From assembly GCA_036169595.1 (NCBI GenBank), contig CM069766.1, forward strand, positions 805,001-869,000: 64,000 bases of DNA, in the 5' to 3' direction. Below the pieces are notes generated by a model. That model had not been told where the DNA came from, did not search any database, and was given only the letters and a program-made list of their open reading frames with translations. This stretch comes from Dictyostelium firmibasis. Lineage: Eukaryota; Evosea; Eumycetozoa; Dictyosteliales; Dictyosteliaceae. Shown piece after piece: positions 15,074-31,396 of the stretch (the first letter of the stretch is position 1; the number at the start of each line of letters is the position of its first letter). The position numbers and the translations under genes were made by a program.

Positions 15074-16049
15074 TAATAAATAATAATGTGCACTATAAAA
15101 ATTGCACAATTTTGTGCTTTGATATTGCTTTCAGCGAAAAAAAATAAAAATAAAAAAAAAATAAAAAAAAAATATTTTTGACATCATCTCCCAGGAATAA
15201 ACCAACAGTTTTTTTTTATTTTTTTTTTTTCCTAAGAGAGTGTTGTTTTTTACACACCAAAAAAGAAACTTTGATCAGTTTTTTTTTTTTTTTTTTTTTT
15301 ACCTTTTTTGTACCCACACAAAAATTAAAAAAAATAAAAATTAAAATAAAAAAATATAAAAAAACAATAATTTAATTAAAAAAAAAAACAAAAAAGTTAA
15401 TGAGCGCTTTTTTTGTTTTTTTTAGTATCCAAAATATCGCGACTTTTTTTTTTATTTTTTATTTTTTATTTTTTTTTTTCATTTTTTTTTTTCCAAATTT
15501 TCAGGTCTGCACATTAGTATTATTCATTATAATATTATTGTCGGTTTGTTTTATGTTTGTAGAACAATAAGCAATAAATTAATAAGCATTATTATAAATT
15601 TATATATAATTTATATAAAATAACGAAAGCGATTACCAAAAATAAAAAAATAAAAAAAATAAAAAAGAAAACAATAAAAAAATAAAATAAAAACAAAAAT
15701 AATAAAATAAATTATAAAAAACTGCACACATGTTATTGGTTTTACATAAAATTCATATCCTCATATTCAAAATTTTATTATAGACTTTTAATAAATAACA
15801 AAAAATAATATAGCGATACCCCCTTCAAAAAGGAATAATAATTATAATTATAATTAATATTAAAAAAAAAAAAAGCATTAATACTCTATATTTTTCACAC
15901 CAAGTGTATATAATTTTAATTAGTAACATTAATAATTGTACCATAATAATAAAACAATAATATTATAATTTTTATTTATTTAAATTATTTACTTCCCAAA
16001 AAAAAAAAAAAAAAAAAGTAGAAAAAAAAAAGAATTAAAAAAAAAAAAA
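15074..16049. other. Intergenic A/T region
   Basis: About 1 kb of A/T sequence between the FHA-like gene and the PI4-kinase. Small mixed patches occur near 15400 (gagcgc) and 15437 (tatcgcgac). Paired ATTATAATTATAATTAAT and TTATATATAATTTATATAA inverted stretches occur around 15600 and 15840. No gene is seen. Confidence 0.6.
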
Positions 16050-17012
16050 ATGACAACCATTGATAATATTATTGAGCAACCAATTACATATGCATCAAAT
16101 AAAAGATGGGATAATGAAGAAGTCATTATAAAAAAGAAAAATAATATAGAGATTGGTGATATCGCAGATAATGGTGCTGATGAAGCTGATGAATATAACA
16201 ATAATAATGAAGAGAGTATAAAAAATCATGAAAAGGCAACAATAGCAACAACAACAACAACAACAACAACTACAACAGCAACAACAACAACAACAACTAC
16301 AACAGCAACAGCAGCAACAACAACAACAACAACAACAGCAACAACAGCAACAACAACTACCAATACCAACAATAACAATAACGAAGAAAATGATGATGGT
16401 ATAGTTATAGTTAGTAAATTTTCAAAAAAACAAAATAATAACAACAATAATAGTAACAGCAACAACAACAATAGTAATGGTAATAGTAACAATAATAGTA
16501 CATTTGTTACATTTACAACAGGATCAAGTAGTTGTGGAAGTAGTAGTTATAGTAAAACATTTAGTAGTCAGTTCAAAGAATCATCATCAATTGATCTTTG
16601 TATGATGTGGTTACAAAAAAGTATTGAAAAAAATACATTACAAGAGCATATTTGTGAGAGAATCTTAAAATTGCCCGATAAAGATTTTCAATTTTATTTG
16701 CCTCAGATAGTGTATGTTTTAATTTAGTGTTTTTTTTTTAGATATCAAAAAAACACTTGATATAGAAATTTCTATAAATTAATATTAAAATTTTTTTTTC
16801 TTTTTTTTAAAGTCATGTTTGTGTTGTATATAATCATGAACCAATAGTATTGATGTTATTAGAGAAATGTAGAGCATCGTTTATTATAGCGGCACAATCA
16901 TTTTTTTTAATAGAATCAATTGTAAAGGATAATCATACAAAAACATATAATAATGCGAGATATTTATGGAAAAGATGTGAACTAGCTTCAATTGGTCATG
17001 ATAATTTTTATG

Positions 17013-17067
<55 letters not shown>

Positions 17068-19546
17068 TAACAATAATAACAATAACAATAATAGTAATAT
17101 TAATAATAATGGTGGCAACAACAATGATATATCATCAGCAAATGATTTAAATAATAGAAGGTACACAACAACAACATTACCATCATTTGATTTAAGGAGA
17201 AAAGAGAAAGATCCCGACCAATTATCTGATAGTTCAACTTTAATCATTGATGATTGGATAGAACAACAACAACCAAAACAACAACAACTACAACAAGAGC
17301 AGTCCTTATTGGATGATATCGTAGAAGATTTTGTAAAAATTTCAATACCCGAATATAATAGTTCTCAGCAACAACAACAACAAGAGCAACAGCAAGAGCA
17401 ACAGCAGCAACAGTCATCACCAACATTATCACCATCGATGAGTAATAATAATTTTAGTTATAGTACATTCATTAATAATCCATCAAAGAATCAAACTGAT
17501 AAGCCAATTTTAGCATCAACATCTTCAAATGCATATAATTTCTTTTTCGATTTATTACTTGTTGAAACCCAAGATCCTCAACAAACCGAAATTTCTCCAA
17601 ACACAAATGAAAATGGTTCCTCAACATCAGATATTCAGTCCCCAAAAATACCATCTTCATTATTTGGTGGTCCATCATCACCATCATCAACGTCACCTTC
17701 AACTTCAACTTCTTCTTCAACTTCTTCATATAAACAAACCACAACAAATAATAACAATAAGTCAAACGAAGCCACAACAGCATTAAATAGTGTTGTTATA
17801 CCAACTAAAAAGAGATTTAATTATAGACAATTTTATTCAGAGGTTCATTTTATAAATATATTATCAAGAATTGGAGGATTTTTACTTACAATTCCAATGG
17901 TAACCGATAAGGCTAAACAAAGAGATATGAGAAATGTAACGTTAAGGGTTATATTGAAACAATTGAATGATCAAATGTTTTCAGATGATAATAAGATATT
18001 CTTACCAGTTTATCCACCATTTTTGGTTTTATCCATTGTACCTGAGGAGGCGGTTTGTTTAAACTCAAGAGATAGAATACCGTTTTTAATAGTATTGGAA
18101 GTTAAGAAGAGTAGAGATTCATTACTCTATCAAGATCCAAACTATCAAAAAGATACTGATGAAAAATTATTTGAAGAAGAAGAAGAGGAGGAAGAAGATG
18201 ATGGTCACGATGAAGATGATGAGGATTACGATGAATCATACGATGAATGTCAATCATCTACAACCAATCAACAACAACACCACCAAGAGATTGAGATTGA
18301 AGAAGAAGTCGAGATTGAAGAAGAGGTGCCATTATCACCTGAATTACAACAGGAATTACAACAACCACAACAAATTCAAGAAGATCAATTAATTATTTCA
18401 AATAATAATAAAACAAATGTTCAAAAAGAAGAAGAAGAAAAAGAAGAAAAAGAAAAAGAAGAAAAAGAGGAAGAAGATGAAAACATTAAAAAATCAATTA
18501 GTTCATCAAATTTAAATATATTTTCACCATCATCATCATTATCATCAGGATCATCAAATAATATCATAACAAAGAAAACCAAGAGATTTATAAAGAAAGT
18601 TATCACCATAACCAAGAATACATCCAAGAGAAAGAGGAAACCAAGAGATTTATCAAGTCCAATCTATACTATTTTCGGTGAGTTATGGAAGCAAAAAGAG
18701 AATAGAATCTATAAGACATCAATGATGTCACATCATGACGGATGGGGTTTAATATCCTTTATTGTAAAGAGTGGTGACGATTTGAGACAGGAGCAATTGG
18801 CGATGCAATTGATCACTCAATTTCATAGAATTTTCAAACAGTGTAGACTACCACTTTGGCTTAGACCTTATTTGGTGATTGCTACCGGTCATGACTCTGG
18901 TTTAATTGAAACAGTTCCCGATACGATCTCATTGGATAATTTAAAGAAAAAGGATACGGCATTCACCAATCTATTGGATTATTATATCCGTTGTTATGGT
19001 GATATAAATTCCAAATCATTTGCAAAGGCACAAGCATGTTTCATAGAGTCATTGGCTGGTTATTCATTGGTTTGCTACTTTCTTCAAATTAAGGATAGAC
19101 ATAATGGCAATATTCTAATTGATACGCGTGGTCATCTAATTCATATAGATTATGGTTTCATTTTTTCAACAAGTCCTGGTTCAATGAATTTCGAAAAGGC
19201 TCCATTTAAATTGACAAAAGAGTTTATAGATTTAATGGGTGGTGTCGAAAGTGATCGTTTCGAATATTTTAGAAAATTGTTGGTGGCTGGTTTCGTGGAA
19301 ATTAAAAAACACTATGAAGAGTTTAAAATGATGATAGAGCTTTTATTGCCTCATACAAATCTTTCCTTTATTGTAAAGGCTGGTGAATCCTCTTTGGACT
19401 CTTTCAAAGATAGGTTTAAATTGGGTCTCACCACTGTTGAACAATGTGAACAATTTGTTTTGGGTTTAATTGATCAATCTTTAAATAATTGGACAACTTC
19501 TTCTTATGATTCTTATCAATATTATACAAATGGTATTAATATTTAA
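16050..19546 (+). CDS. pikD: Phosphatidylinositol 4-kinase (type III beta class)
   Basis: Exons 16050-16711 and 16813-19546 give 1131 residues. The split codon at the junction restores LPQIVHVCVVYNHEPI, typical of the lipid-kinase unique region. The C-terminal 290 residues are the kinase: SPIYTIFGELW, GWGLISFIVKSGDDLRQEQL with the ATP-contacting Lys, DRHNGNILID catalytic loop, and HIDYGFIF in place of the usual DFG. It ends with the PI4KB-type FVLGLIDQS region. Long Thr/Ala, Asn, Gln and acidic stretches separate the parts, which is usual in this species. It would make PtdIns4P on Golgi membranes. The symbol follows my memory of the Dictyostelium PIK4 gene and is less certain than the family. 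Confidence 0.93.
17012..17110 (+). repeat. AAT-rich run coding poly-Asn in the PI4-kinase
   Basis: AAT/AAC run coding about 30 Asn residues inside exon 2 of the PI4-kinase, between the unique region and the kinase domain. Confidence 0.9.
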
Positions 19547-19810
19547 ATATTTTTAATATTCATTACAATAATAAATAACATAATTTTTTTTTTTTCTTAA
19601 TAACATATTGTTTTTTTACTTTAATATAAAACCATATTAATAATAAAAAAAAAGATAATAATTAATTTTTTTTAAATAAATAAATTTATTTTTTAATTTA
19701 GTTCTATATTTTTTTTTTTAATAATAAATAACATATAGTTTTTTTATTATAATAAATAATAATAAATAAGTGTCGAATTCTTTTTTTTTTTTTTTTTAGA
19801 TTTTTAATTT

Positions 19811-20040
19811 TCAACAGTTGAATAATGGTCTAGTGAAAATGCAAACATATTTTGAGCTGTTGTTTGAATTTTTATTTAAATCACATTTCAAAACTTCAAA
19901 TTTGTCTATATTTGAAATATTAACATTTTTTGAAGTTGGCATTTTGTTTAAGGAAATGATTGATTCTAATAATTTAAATTTGATGTTAATAAATCTTTAA
20001 AAATTTTAAATTTTTTTTTTTTTTACTTACTTAATAACAT
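19811..20040 (-). CDS. Tiny two-exon gene, 54 residues (small-exon family, member 1)
   Basis: Minus strand. Exon 1 is only 10 nt (20040-20031, ATGTTATTAA). A 65-nt intron (GTAAGT at 20030, TAG at 19968-19966) leads to exon 2 at 19965-19811, ending in TGA. The join gives a 54-residue protein starting MLLKSIISLNKMPTSKN and ending CIFTRPLFNC. Exon 2 aligns with that of the gene at 21452-21717 right after the acceptor (AATCAATCATTTCCTTAAA against AATCAATTATCTCTTTAAA), and both end in a x-F-T-R-P motif. Its composition (Ser/Asn/Lys, with Cys) is unlike the flanking A/T. Dictyostelium has several families of very small genes of this build; I cannot name this one. No function is proposed. Confidence 0.6.
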
Positions 20041-20560
20041 TTTATTTGTTTTTTTTTCTTTGGTTCTATTATTAATGATTGATTTAGTTATTTTTAAAGA
20101 TTGATTTAGTTTTTTTTTTTTTTTTTTTATAGTTGGTTTTTTTTTTTTTTTTTGTTTTTTTTTTTTCAAGTTTCAAATAATTTCCATATTCTACCTATAA
20201 AATTTTTTTCTTAAATTCGATTGATAGTGTATGGTTTGATGTGGTATATTGAAAATTATATGGAGTTTAATTAATAATTTTGATATTTATTTTTGAAAAT
20301 TACCATACAAGTATATTAGTATTGTATTTTTTTGTATACACATATAACCAAGTATTGTTTTTTTTAAATATTTTTTACATACACCACACAAGTATTATTG
20401 ATATTATTTTTTTTTTATTTTACATTTGTTACTATTATTTTTTTTTAAAATTTATACCAAGGATTAAATTAAAACTTAATCTAGATTTAAATAGTTTGAA
20501 TTTACTATTTTTTAACTTGTACTTTTAAGTAAAATTTAAAAAGTCATTGTCAAAAACATA

Positions 20561-20609
<49 letters not shown>

Positions 20610-21451
20610 TGTAACAAATATTAAAAAAAATGAATTAGGAGGGAGTTGTTTTTTTTTTTAATTAAAATATGATATTAAAAATATATTAAATAACTTTTTT
20701 TTTTATTCAAAGAAAATTCCAAAGTTAATAACTATTGATATAAAAAAAAAGAATAAATTTTTGAAAAAAGAAAAAATTTAATTAATTTTAATTTAAATTA
20801 TATAACAACAACAAATCATTTTTTTTTTTTTAAAAAAAGAAAGAATGATTTTTTTTTCAAAAAGAATATGTTCATAGAGTTTGAAAAAATCATAAAAAAA
20901 CAAAAAAAACAATACTATATTTGGTTTTTGATTTTAAAAAAAACTAATAATTATTCAAAGAAATAGATTTTACCCAAGGTAATGATTCAGTTGGTGACAG
21001 AAAAACAATGGGTTACTTGTATAGCAACATTTTATAAATTATTTAAATATTAATATTTTTCTTAAATAAGTTAAATGGTGTATTATTGTATTTACTTGTT
21101 GTATAAATGTTTAACTATACTATTTTGGTGTTTGATTTATTTTTTTAAAATAATCAGAGGGGTTGATACCACACTAAACCCAATTAAGAAAAATACTAAT
21201 TTTTTTTTTTTTTCTAAAAGTAAAAAACCACTCAAATAATAATAATTTCACCAAAAAGATATTAAAAAAAAAAAAAAAAAAAAAAAAGAATTAAAATAAT
21301 AAAATAATTTAAAAAAAAATATAAATAGGATTAATTTTTTTTTATTTATTAAAAAAAAATAAAATAAAAACTATCATCGCAAATTATAAAATCTTTTTAT
21401 TTATTAATTTATTTATTTATTTATTTATTAAAACTAATTAAATCTTTTAAA
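20041..21451. other. A/T region between two tiny paralogous genes
   Basis: Divergent spacer of 1.4 kb, presumably containing the promoters of the tiny genes on either side. Mixed-composition patches lie at 20270-20400 (including attaccatacaagtat and caccacacaagtatt, which share an acaagtatt core) and at 20960-21040. The open frame at 20280-20528 is Phe/Tyr-rich and not credible. Confidence 0.55.
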
Positions 21452-21717
21452 ATGTTATTCAGTATGTATTATAATATGATAATGTTAAATTTTATTTATA
21501 AATAATTAAATGATTATTTTTTTGAAAATTCTAATTTTTAATTATTTTTTATTAATATTAAAATTTAGAATCAATTATCTCTTTAAAAAATAAAACCTCT
21601 TCAAACAATAATTTAATCAATGGAAATGAATCCTCAAACACTATAACCTCAATTAACCAAACATGTGATAAAAACTTCTTTAAGGGATTTTTTACACGTC
21701 CATCTTATGAAATATAA
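21452..21717 (+). CDS. Tiny two-exon gene, 52 residues (small-exon family, member 2)
   Basis: Exon 1 is 10 nt (21452-21461, ATGTTATTCA). The intron runs 21462-21568 (GTATGT..TTTAG). Exon 2 at 21569-21717 ends in TAA. The spliced product is 52 residues, starting MLFKSIISLKNKTSSNN and ending FFKGFFTRPSYEI. The first ten residues match the minus-strand gene at 19811-20040 at eight positions, and the C-terminal FTRP motif is shared. Phase closes only if the 10-nt exon is used, which supports the model. A mixed-composition patch in exon 2 (acatgtgataaaaacttc onward) contrasts with the A/T on both sides. It is too short to be noticed as an open frame without splicing. Confidence 0.65.
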
Positions 21718-22220
21718 ATATTTATACTACAAAATTTAAAAAAACTTATTTATTTATATTATCGATTACTATTTTTTTATTATTTTTTTTTTTAAAAAAA
21801 AAAAAATACAAAGAAATTGAACAAAAAACCAATTAAAATTCCTATTTATTTTAAATAAAAAAAAACTTAATTTAAACCATACTTTTTTATTTTTTTTATT
21901 TTTTTATTTCATTCTAATAAAATTTGTGACAAAAAAACATTACCAAAACACCAAATAACACCCCTATTTAGGAACTGGATTTGTAAGATCTTTTTTTCAC
22001 AGCACAAATTTTTTTTTTTTTAAAAAAAAATTCAAAAATATTCAAAAAAATTCAAAAAAATTGAAAAAAAAAAAAATTGTATTTTTTTTCATTTTCGCTT
22101 TTCTCTATCTATTTCTCTAAATTTGTACATATATTATTTTTTAATTTGGTTAGACAAGAATATACAGGAATTAAAATAAAATAAAATAAAATAAAATATA
22201 ATAAAATAATAAAAAAAAAG
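21718..22220. other. Intergenic A/T region upstream of prefoldin 3
   Basis: 3' flank of the tiny gene and promoter of the prefoldin gene. Shortly before the ATG are (AATAA)n-type runs and a TTTCTCTATCTATTTCTC pyrimidine tract near 22098, a possible transcription start environment. No gene is seen. Confidence 0.6.
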
Positions 22221-23083
22221 ATGACAACTACCAACACAAATGAAGATCCATATAAAATATTATTTGAACAAGATATAAAGACAGCAACCAATATTCCAAT
22301 GGTTACTTTCATTTCAAATGTAGAGGATTTCGTTAAAGATAAAGATATTGAAAACGTTTTCAAACAATTACAAGAAGCATATCAAAAATATAAATTTTTT
22401 GAATCAAAACTTTCAAATAATATTTCAATGTTAACTCAAAGATCAAAACAATTACAAGAATCTTTAGATATTGTTAACCATGTTGAAAATAAATCTGTAT
22501 AGTATTCGTTATTTATACCATTAAATTCTTAAACACCACCAATACCAATCTTAACAACACCATCACCATCACCATCACCATCACCATCACCATCACCATC
22601 ACCATCACCATCACCATCACCATCACCATCACCATCACCATCACCATCACCATCACCATCACCATCACCATCAATATTATACATCAATAACATTTGTATG
22701 ATTTTATAAAATTAGCATACTTACAGAATTTTATGATATCACTATGTTTTTTTTTTTTTCAGAGTGAATCATTTTCAGTACAATACGAACTTTCAGAAGG
22801 TGTTTACTCATCAGCAGAAGTAAATGAACCAAAATCAATTTATTTATGGTTAGGTGCAAATGTAATGTTGGAATACTCCTTTGAGGAAGCAAGAGAGGTA
22901 TTAAGAAAGAATAAAGATTCTGTTGATCTTCAACTTAGAGAGAGCATTCAAGATTTAGGTTTTGTAAAGGATCAAATCACTACAACTGATGTTAACGTTT
23001 CACGTGTTTACAATTATGATGTCATTCAAAAAAGAAAATTAAAACAATCAGGTAAAAGTACTGAAGAAGAAGAAGAAAAATAA
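22221..23083 (+). CDS. pfdn3: Prefoldin subunit 3 (VBP1 homologue)
   Basis: Exons 22221-22496 and 22763-23083 give 198 residues, phase 0 at the junction (donor GTATAG, acceptor TTTTCAG). The protein is an alpha-class prefoldin: two coiled-coil arms (about 30-90 and 135-180) around a beta hairpin. The central [16 protein letters not shown] and the later [17 protein letters not shown] match human VBP1 ([33 protein letters not shown]). Prefoldin is the cytosolic hexamer that passes nascent actin and tubulin to the CCT chaperonin. The C-terminus is a short Glu run. The intron carries a (CACCAT)n repeat of about 120 nt. Confidence 0.95.
22555..22673 (+). repeat. (CACCAT)n hexanucleotide repeat
   Basis: About twenty near-perfect CACCAT units inside the prefoldin 3 intron. 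It is by far the most GC-rich tract of this neighbourhood. Confidence 0.97.
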
Positions 23084-23681
23084 ATAAAAAAAAAAAAAAT
23101 TGAATAAATAAAAATTAAAATTAAAATCAGTCAAAAAAAAAAAAAAAGAAAAGAAAAAAAAAGAAAAGAAAAAAAAAAGAAAAGAAAAAAAAATATAGGT
23201 AATTTTAGGGTTTTATATTTATTTAAATAGATTATTGTGTAATATGTATTGATGTTTCGTTTTTTATTTAAAAAGAACGAATGATGGCATTATTTTTTTT
23301 TTTTTTACAAAAAAAAATTGGGAAAAGGAAAGGCAGGGTTTATTTGAAAAAAAAAAGAGAAAATGGTAATTGATTTTTTTGTTATGTTTTGTTTTTTTTT
23401 TGTTTTTTTTGTTATGTTTTGTTTTTTTTTTTTGTTTTTTGTTTTGTTTTTTTTTTTTTTTGGTTGTATCGGTAAAACCTAAAAAAAATTAATTTTTTTT
23501 TGATTGAGTTTTCATTATTATTTATTTTTATTATAATCTTTTCTCTGTTATTTTTTAGTTTAGGTAAATTTTTTTTTTTTTAAAAATAATTTTATTTGAT
23601 TAATTCAATCTTTTTTTGAAAAGAGGAAAACAAAATTGGAGGAAGCTATTTACAATAATAAAAAAGATTGAATTATCTCTT

Positions 23682-23714
<33 letters not shown>

Positions 23715-23718
23715 TTTT
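23084..23718. other. Intergenic region with oligo-A/G and T/G repeats
   Basis: Convergent spacer between prefoldin 3 and the minus-strand tiny gene. It holds a purine array of AAAAGAAAAAAA units (about 23125-23192) and a TTTTGTTATGTTTTG array (about 23383-23460). No gene is seen. Confidence 0.7.
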
Positions 23719-24006
23719 CTAACCCAATCTTTTAAAAATTGGCATTTTCCTCTCAATTTCATTGTGAGGAATAATAGCGGTACATATTGATTTTTCAAAT
23801 ATATTTATTATAAACGGTGATTGCTGTATTATAATGTTATTATAATTATTATTATTGGTACTATTTATTTTATTTATATTCATCGATGAGTTTGAAAATT
23901 TAGTTAATGATTCTATAATTTTAAAAAAAAATTTCTTATATCAGTAAATTTTTTTTTTCTTTCTTATGATTTATTATAAAAAAAAATATTTACCTAAAAT
24001 CGTCAT
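23719..24006 (-). CDS. Tiny two-exon gene, 68 residues (short first exon)
   Basis: Minus strand. Exon 1 is 13 nt (24006-23994, ATGACGATTTTAG). The intron is 23993-23913 (GTAAAT..ATAG). Exon 2 at 23912-23719 ends in TAG. The product is 68 residues, starting MTILESLTKFSNSSMNIN, Asn/Ile-rich in the middle, with an ending that carries ERKMPIFKRLG. The MTIL-x-S-(L/I)-T/S-x-F/I-S-N opening recalls Dictyostelium HssA-type small proteins, though the Gly/Cys-rich tail of that family is missing. It has the same architecture as the genes at 19811-20040 and 21452-21717 (very short first exon, single A/T intron), but its sequence is not clearly homologous beyond the first residues. No function is proposed. 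Confidence 0.55.
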
Positions 24007-24311
24007 TTTATAAATAAATATTTGGGTAATGGTATAATTTTTATTTTTATATTTATTAATATTTGTTTTTTTATTATTTTTCTATCTCTTTTATAAAAAA
24101 AGAAAAAAGAAATTTGATTTTTAATTTCTTCTAAAATTTATAAATTTTTTTTCTAAAAAAAAAAAAAAAAATTATTTCATAAAATTAAATATATACATAT
24201 AGAAAATAATTAGGTATATAAGGGAAATAATGAATTTAATTATTAATATTATTTTATTGTATTTTAAAATAAGCAACGAAATAAAAAAAAAAAAAAAGCA
24301 AAAATTAAAAG

Positions 24312-24351
<40 letters not shown>

Positions 24352-24508
24352 AAATAAATTTTTTTTTTTTTTTGATTAATATATATTTTAAAATTATTTA
24401 AAAATTATTTTATTTTATTTTATTTTTGGATTATGAAAATTATTATTATTATTATTTATTATAAATTAATATTTACTTTTAAAAATGTATAATTAAAATA
24501 ACAACAGC

Positions 24509-24547
<39 letters not shown>

Positions 24548-26012
24548 AAAATAAAAAAAACCAATTTTTTAATTTTAATCAACAAATTAATTCTTTTTAA
24601 AAAGAAATATAAAAATTTAAAAAAACAATTGCAAATATATTAGATTATTATAAAAATGTGAATTTAAGTGATTTGATTTGATTTGATGATGCTGATGATG
24701 AAATAAACTTATTAATAATATTCTGAATAGCTACCATAATTAATTTTTTAATTTTTATTATTATTTTTTTTTATAATAAAGTTAGAGGAGTGGTGGGTAT
24801 ATATAATTTAAAAAAATAATATTAACGATAATAAAATAATTATTTAAAAAATAAATAGTGCATACACAAAAAGAACAAACTAAAAAAAAAAAACATACTA
24901 TCAAACAAAAAAAAATAAAAAAACACATACAATTTTCCCACTGAATCTATTGCTCTACAATGGAAAAAATTAAATTAAACATATTAACACATTAAAACAA
25001 CTTGATTTGTTTTCACACACTATTTTAATAAATACCCCACCCCTAAACCCCCTATCATATAAATATGGAAATATGGTTTGTGTGTATAAAAAAATTGTTG
25101 TTGTTGTGGGTGGTGGTTATTGTAGTGGTGGTGGTGGTGGTGGTGGTGGTTTGTCTATGTATTTTTAGTTTTATAAATACAATAAAAGTCTTAAAAATTT
25201 TTTATTACTCATTATCTGTTCACAATCCACTCTTATCTAATAAGTATTTACCATTTTTCATTGAGGAGGTTTAAATATATTTTTTTGATTGTTTTTTTTT
25301 AAAAGTGAGGTAATGCCCACATATGTGATATGGTATGTCTTTAGAGCGGTTTATATTGTTATTTTATGTGGAAGGGGTTTGTGTAAGTGTGGGATGTTGT
25401 CAAAAAGTGATTTTTGATTTTTTAAATGACTTTATTTTATAAAAACAGTATTGATGACGAAAATGACGATGAGGATGATGATGAAATGTGACTTTTTTAT
25501 ACATAAAAAAGATATCACTAGATAATTAATGGTTAAAAGTAACTAAAAGAAAAAAAATTCAAATTGTACTATAAAAATGTGGATGGTGGGGTTATTTTGT
25601 TTTTTATTGAAATGGTTAAATTCTTTGATTTATCAATAATAACTTTAATAACAATTTTATTAATAGAAAAAAAAAAAAAAAAAAAAAAAAAAAATTAAAT
25701 AAAAAAAAAAAAAAAAAAAGAGGAAATAATATAAAGATAGACTTATATATTTTAGGTTGTTACTGTCTCTAAATAGTACATTAGTAATAATATTATTCCA
25801 TATTTTTTTATAATTTAATATATATATACACATTTAAATCTTAATAAATAAATAAAAATTAATTAATTTTAGACGTTATATAATTATATTAAAATATTTT
25901 ATGATTTGTGAGAAAGTGTCTCTTTTTTTTTTTTTCTTTCTCGTTTTCTCTAAATTAATATTTTTTTTATTTTTTACTTGTTTTTCTACTTTTTTAAAAA
26001 AAAACAAGGGAA

Positions 26013-26048
<36 letters not shown>

Positions 26049-26627
26049 TGGAAATAATAAATTTCTAATGAAATTTTAAAAAAAAAATATAAATAAAAAT
26101 TAAAAAAAAAATTAATAACAAATGATTAAAAAAAAATCTTCTTGACAAAATTAAATTAAATTTAAATCGAAAAGTTTTTTATTTTTTTAATTATTATTAA
26201 GTAGTAAAATCAAAATCAGGATTAAAATTTTTTAATTTTTATTCATCAGTTATTTTTTTTTTTAATTTATATTATTTCTTCTGTTTCTATTTATTTATTA
26301 ATATATAATATTTGTTTTTAAAAGTGGATTATTGCGAAAAAAATAAATAAAAAAAAATAAAAAAAAATAAAAAACAATAAATAGTTTGAGTTATTTCTCC
26401 TAAAAAATAGATATTAATTTTGTTTTTTTTTTTTAATTTTTCTTATAAAAAAATAAAAATAGTGATGTGGTGCCTGCTTTTAACTGAAAGAGACGGAAAA
26501 AAAAACTTGAAAAACTATATATTTTTTTATTTTTAATTTTTTTTATTTTTTTTATGTTTTCGCAACAAAATTTCAAGCATTTTTTTAGGGCAATTCAAAA
26601 TAATTGTGCGATGAAACAAAAGAATCA
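24007..26627. other. 2.6-kb gene-poor A/T region
   Basis: Mostly homopolymer. Points of interest: a minus-strand 29-codon frame at 24737-24648 (MVAIQNIINKFISSSASS...), which has coding-like composition but no supporting context; a GT-rich block at 25088-25150 with (GGT)n; a G-rich patch at 25330-25410; and an acidic frame at about 25450-25491 preceded by an aaaacag acceptor-like site and ending in TGA. The last part is the promoter region of surface protein copy A. I cannot build a gene model from these pieces. Confidence 0.55.
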
Positions 26628-30732
<4,105 letters not shown>

Positions 30733-30915
30733 TTTTTTTTAAATAAAAATTATAAATGTTTTATGATTTATATTTTTGTTTGAAAAATTTTTTTTATCGT
30801 TTTTTTTTTTCATCGATCTTCTCGTCTATTTTACATATTTTTTTCATATTTTTTTTTTTTTTATATTTTTTTATTTTTTTTTTACATTTTTAATGCATAT
30901 ATCTAAAAACACTGA
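30733..30915. other. Short spacer between copies A and B
   Basis: Only about 180 bp of T-rich sequence separates the stop of copy A from the start of copy B, so terminator and promoter must be very compact. Confidence 0.7.
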
Positions 30916-31346
30916 ATGAGTTCCATCTTTAAAAAAGTGATTATTCTATTATTCATTTTAAAATGTCTAAATTTAATAAACTGTCAAGATCTTCTTTTAC
31001 CATCAGAATGTATGTATTTTTTTTTTTCTTTTTTTTTACATAATTTATTAAAAAATAATAAAAAAGAACTAAAATAAAAAAAATAAAAAAAAGATAACTG
31101 TACATTGAATTTATTTAATATTTTAGTTTTAAATGTATCATTAGAGTTTAAAAAATATAATTTCAGTTTTTATGATTTCTGTGATTATTCATTAGACTCA
31201 TCTTACAGCAGAATAATTTGCAATGAAACTGATGGAACTGTTTCATCAATAAGGGCAAAACATAAAAATGAAAACAATTTTTTATCTCCAAATGATCTTA
31301 AATGTTTTTCTTCAATTAGTTATATGTATGTAATTTATATTTATTA

Positions 31347-31396
<50 letters not shown>

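Noticed and set aside
19818-20000. 60-codon plus-strand frame
   Set aside because: It is the antisense of exon 2 of the minus-strand tiny gene, whose spliced model and homology are better supported.
22555-22673. CRISPR-like or satellite array
   Set aside because: It is a simple hexanucleotide repeat without unique spacers, within a spliced intron.
25065-25274. 69-codon frame with poly-Val
   Set aside because: It is caused by a GGT/GTG repeat. Joining it to the acidic segment at 25450 fails in phase (immediate stop).
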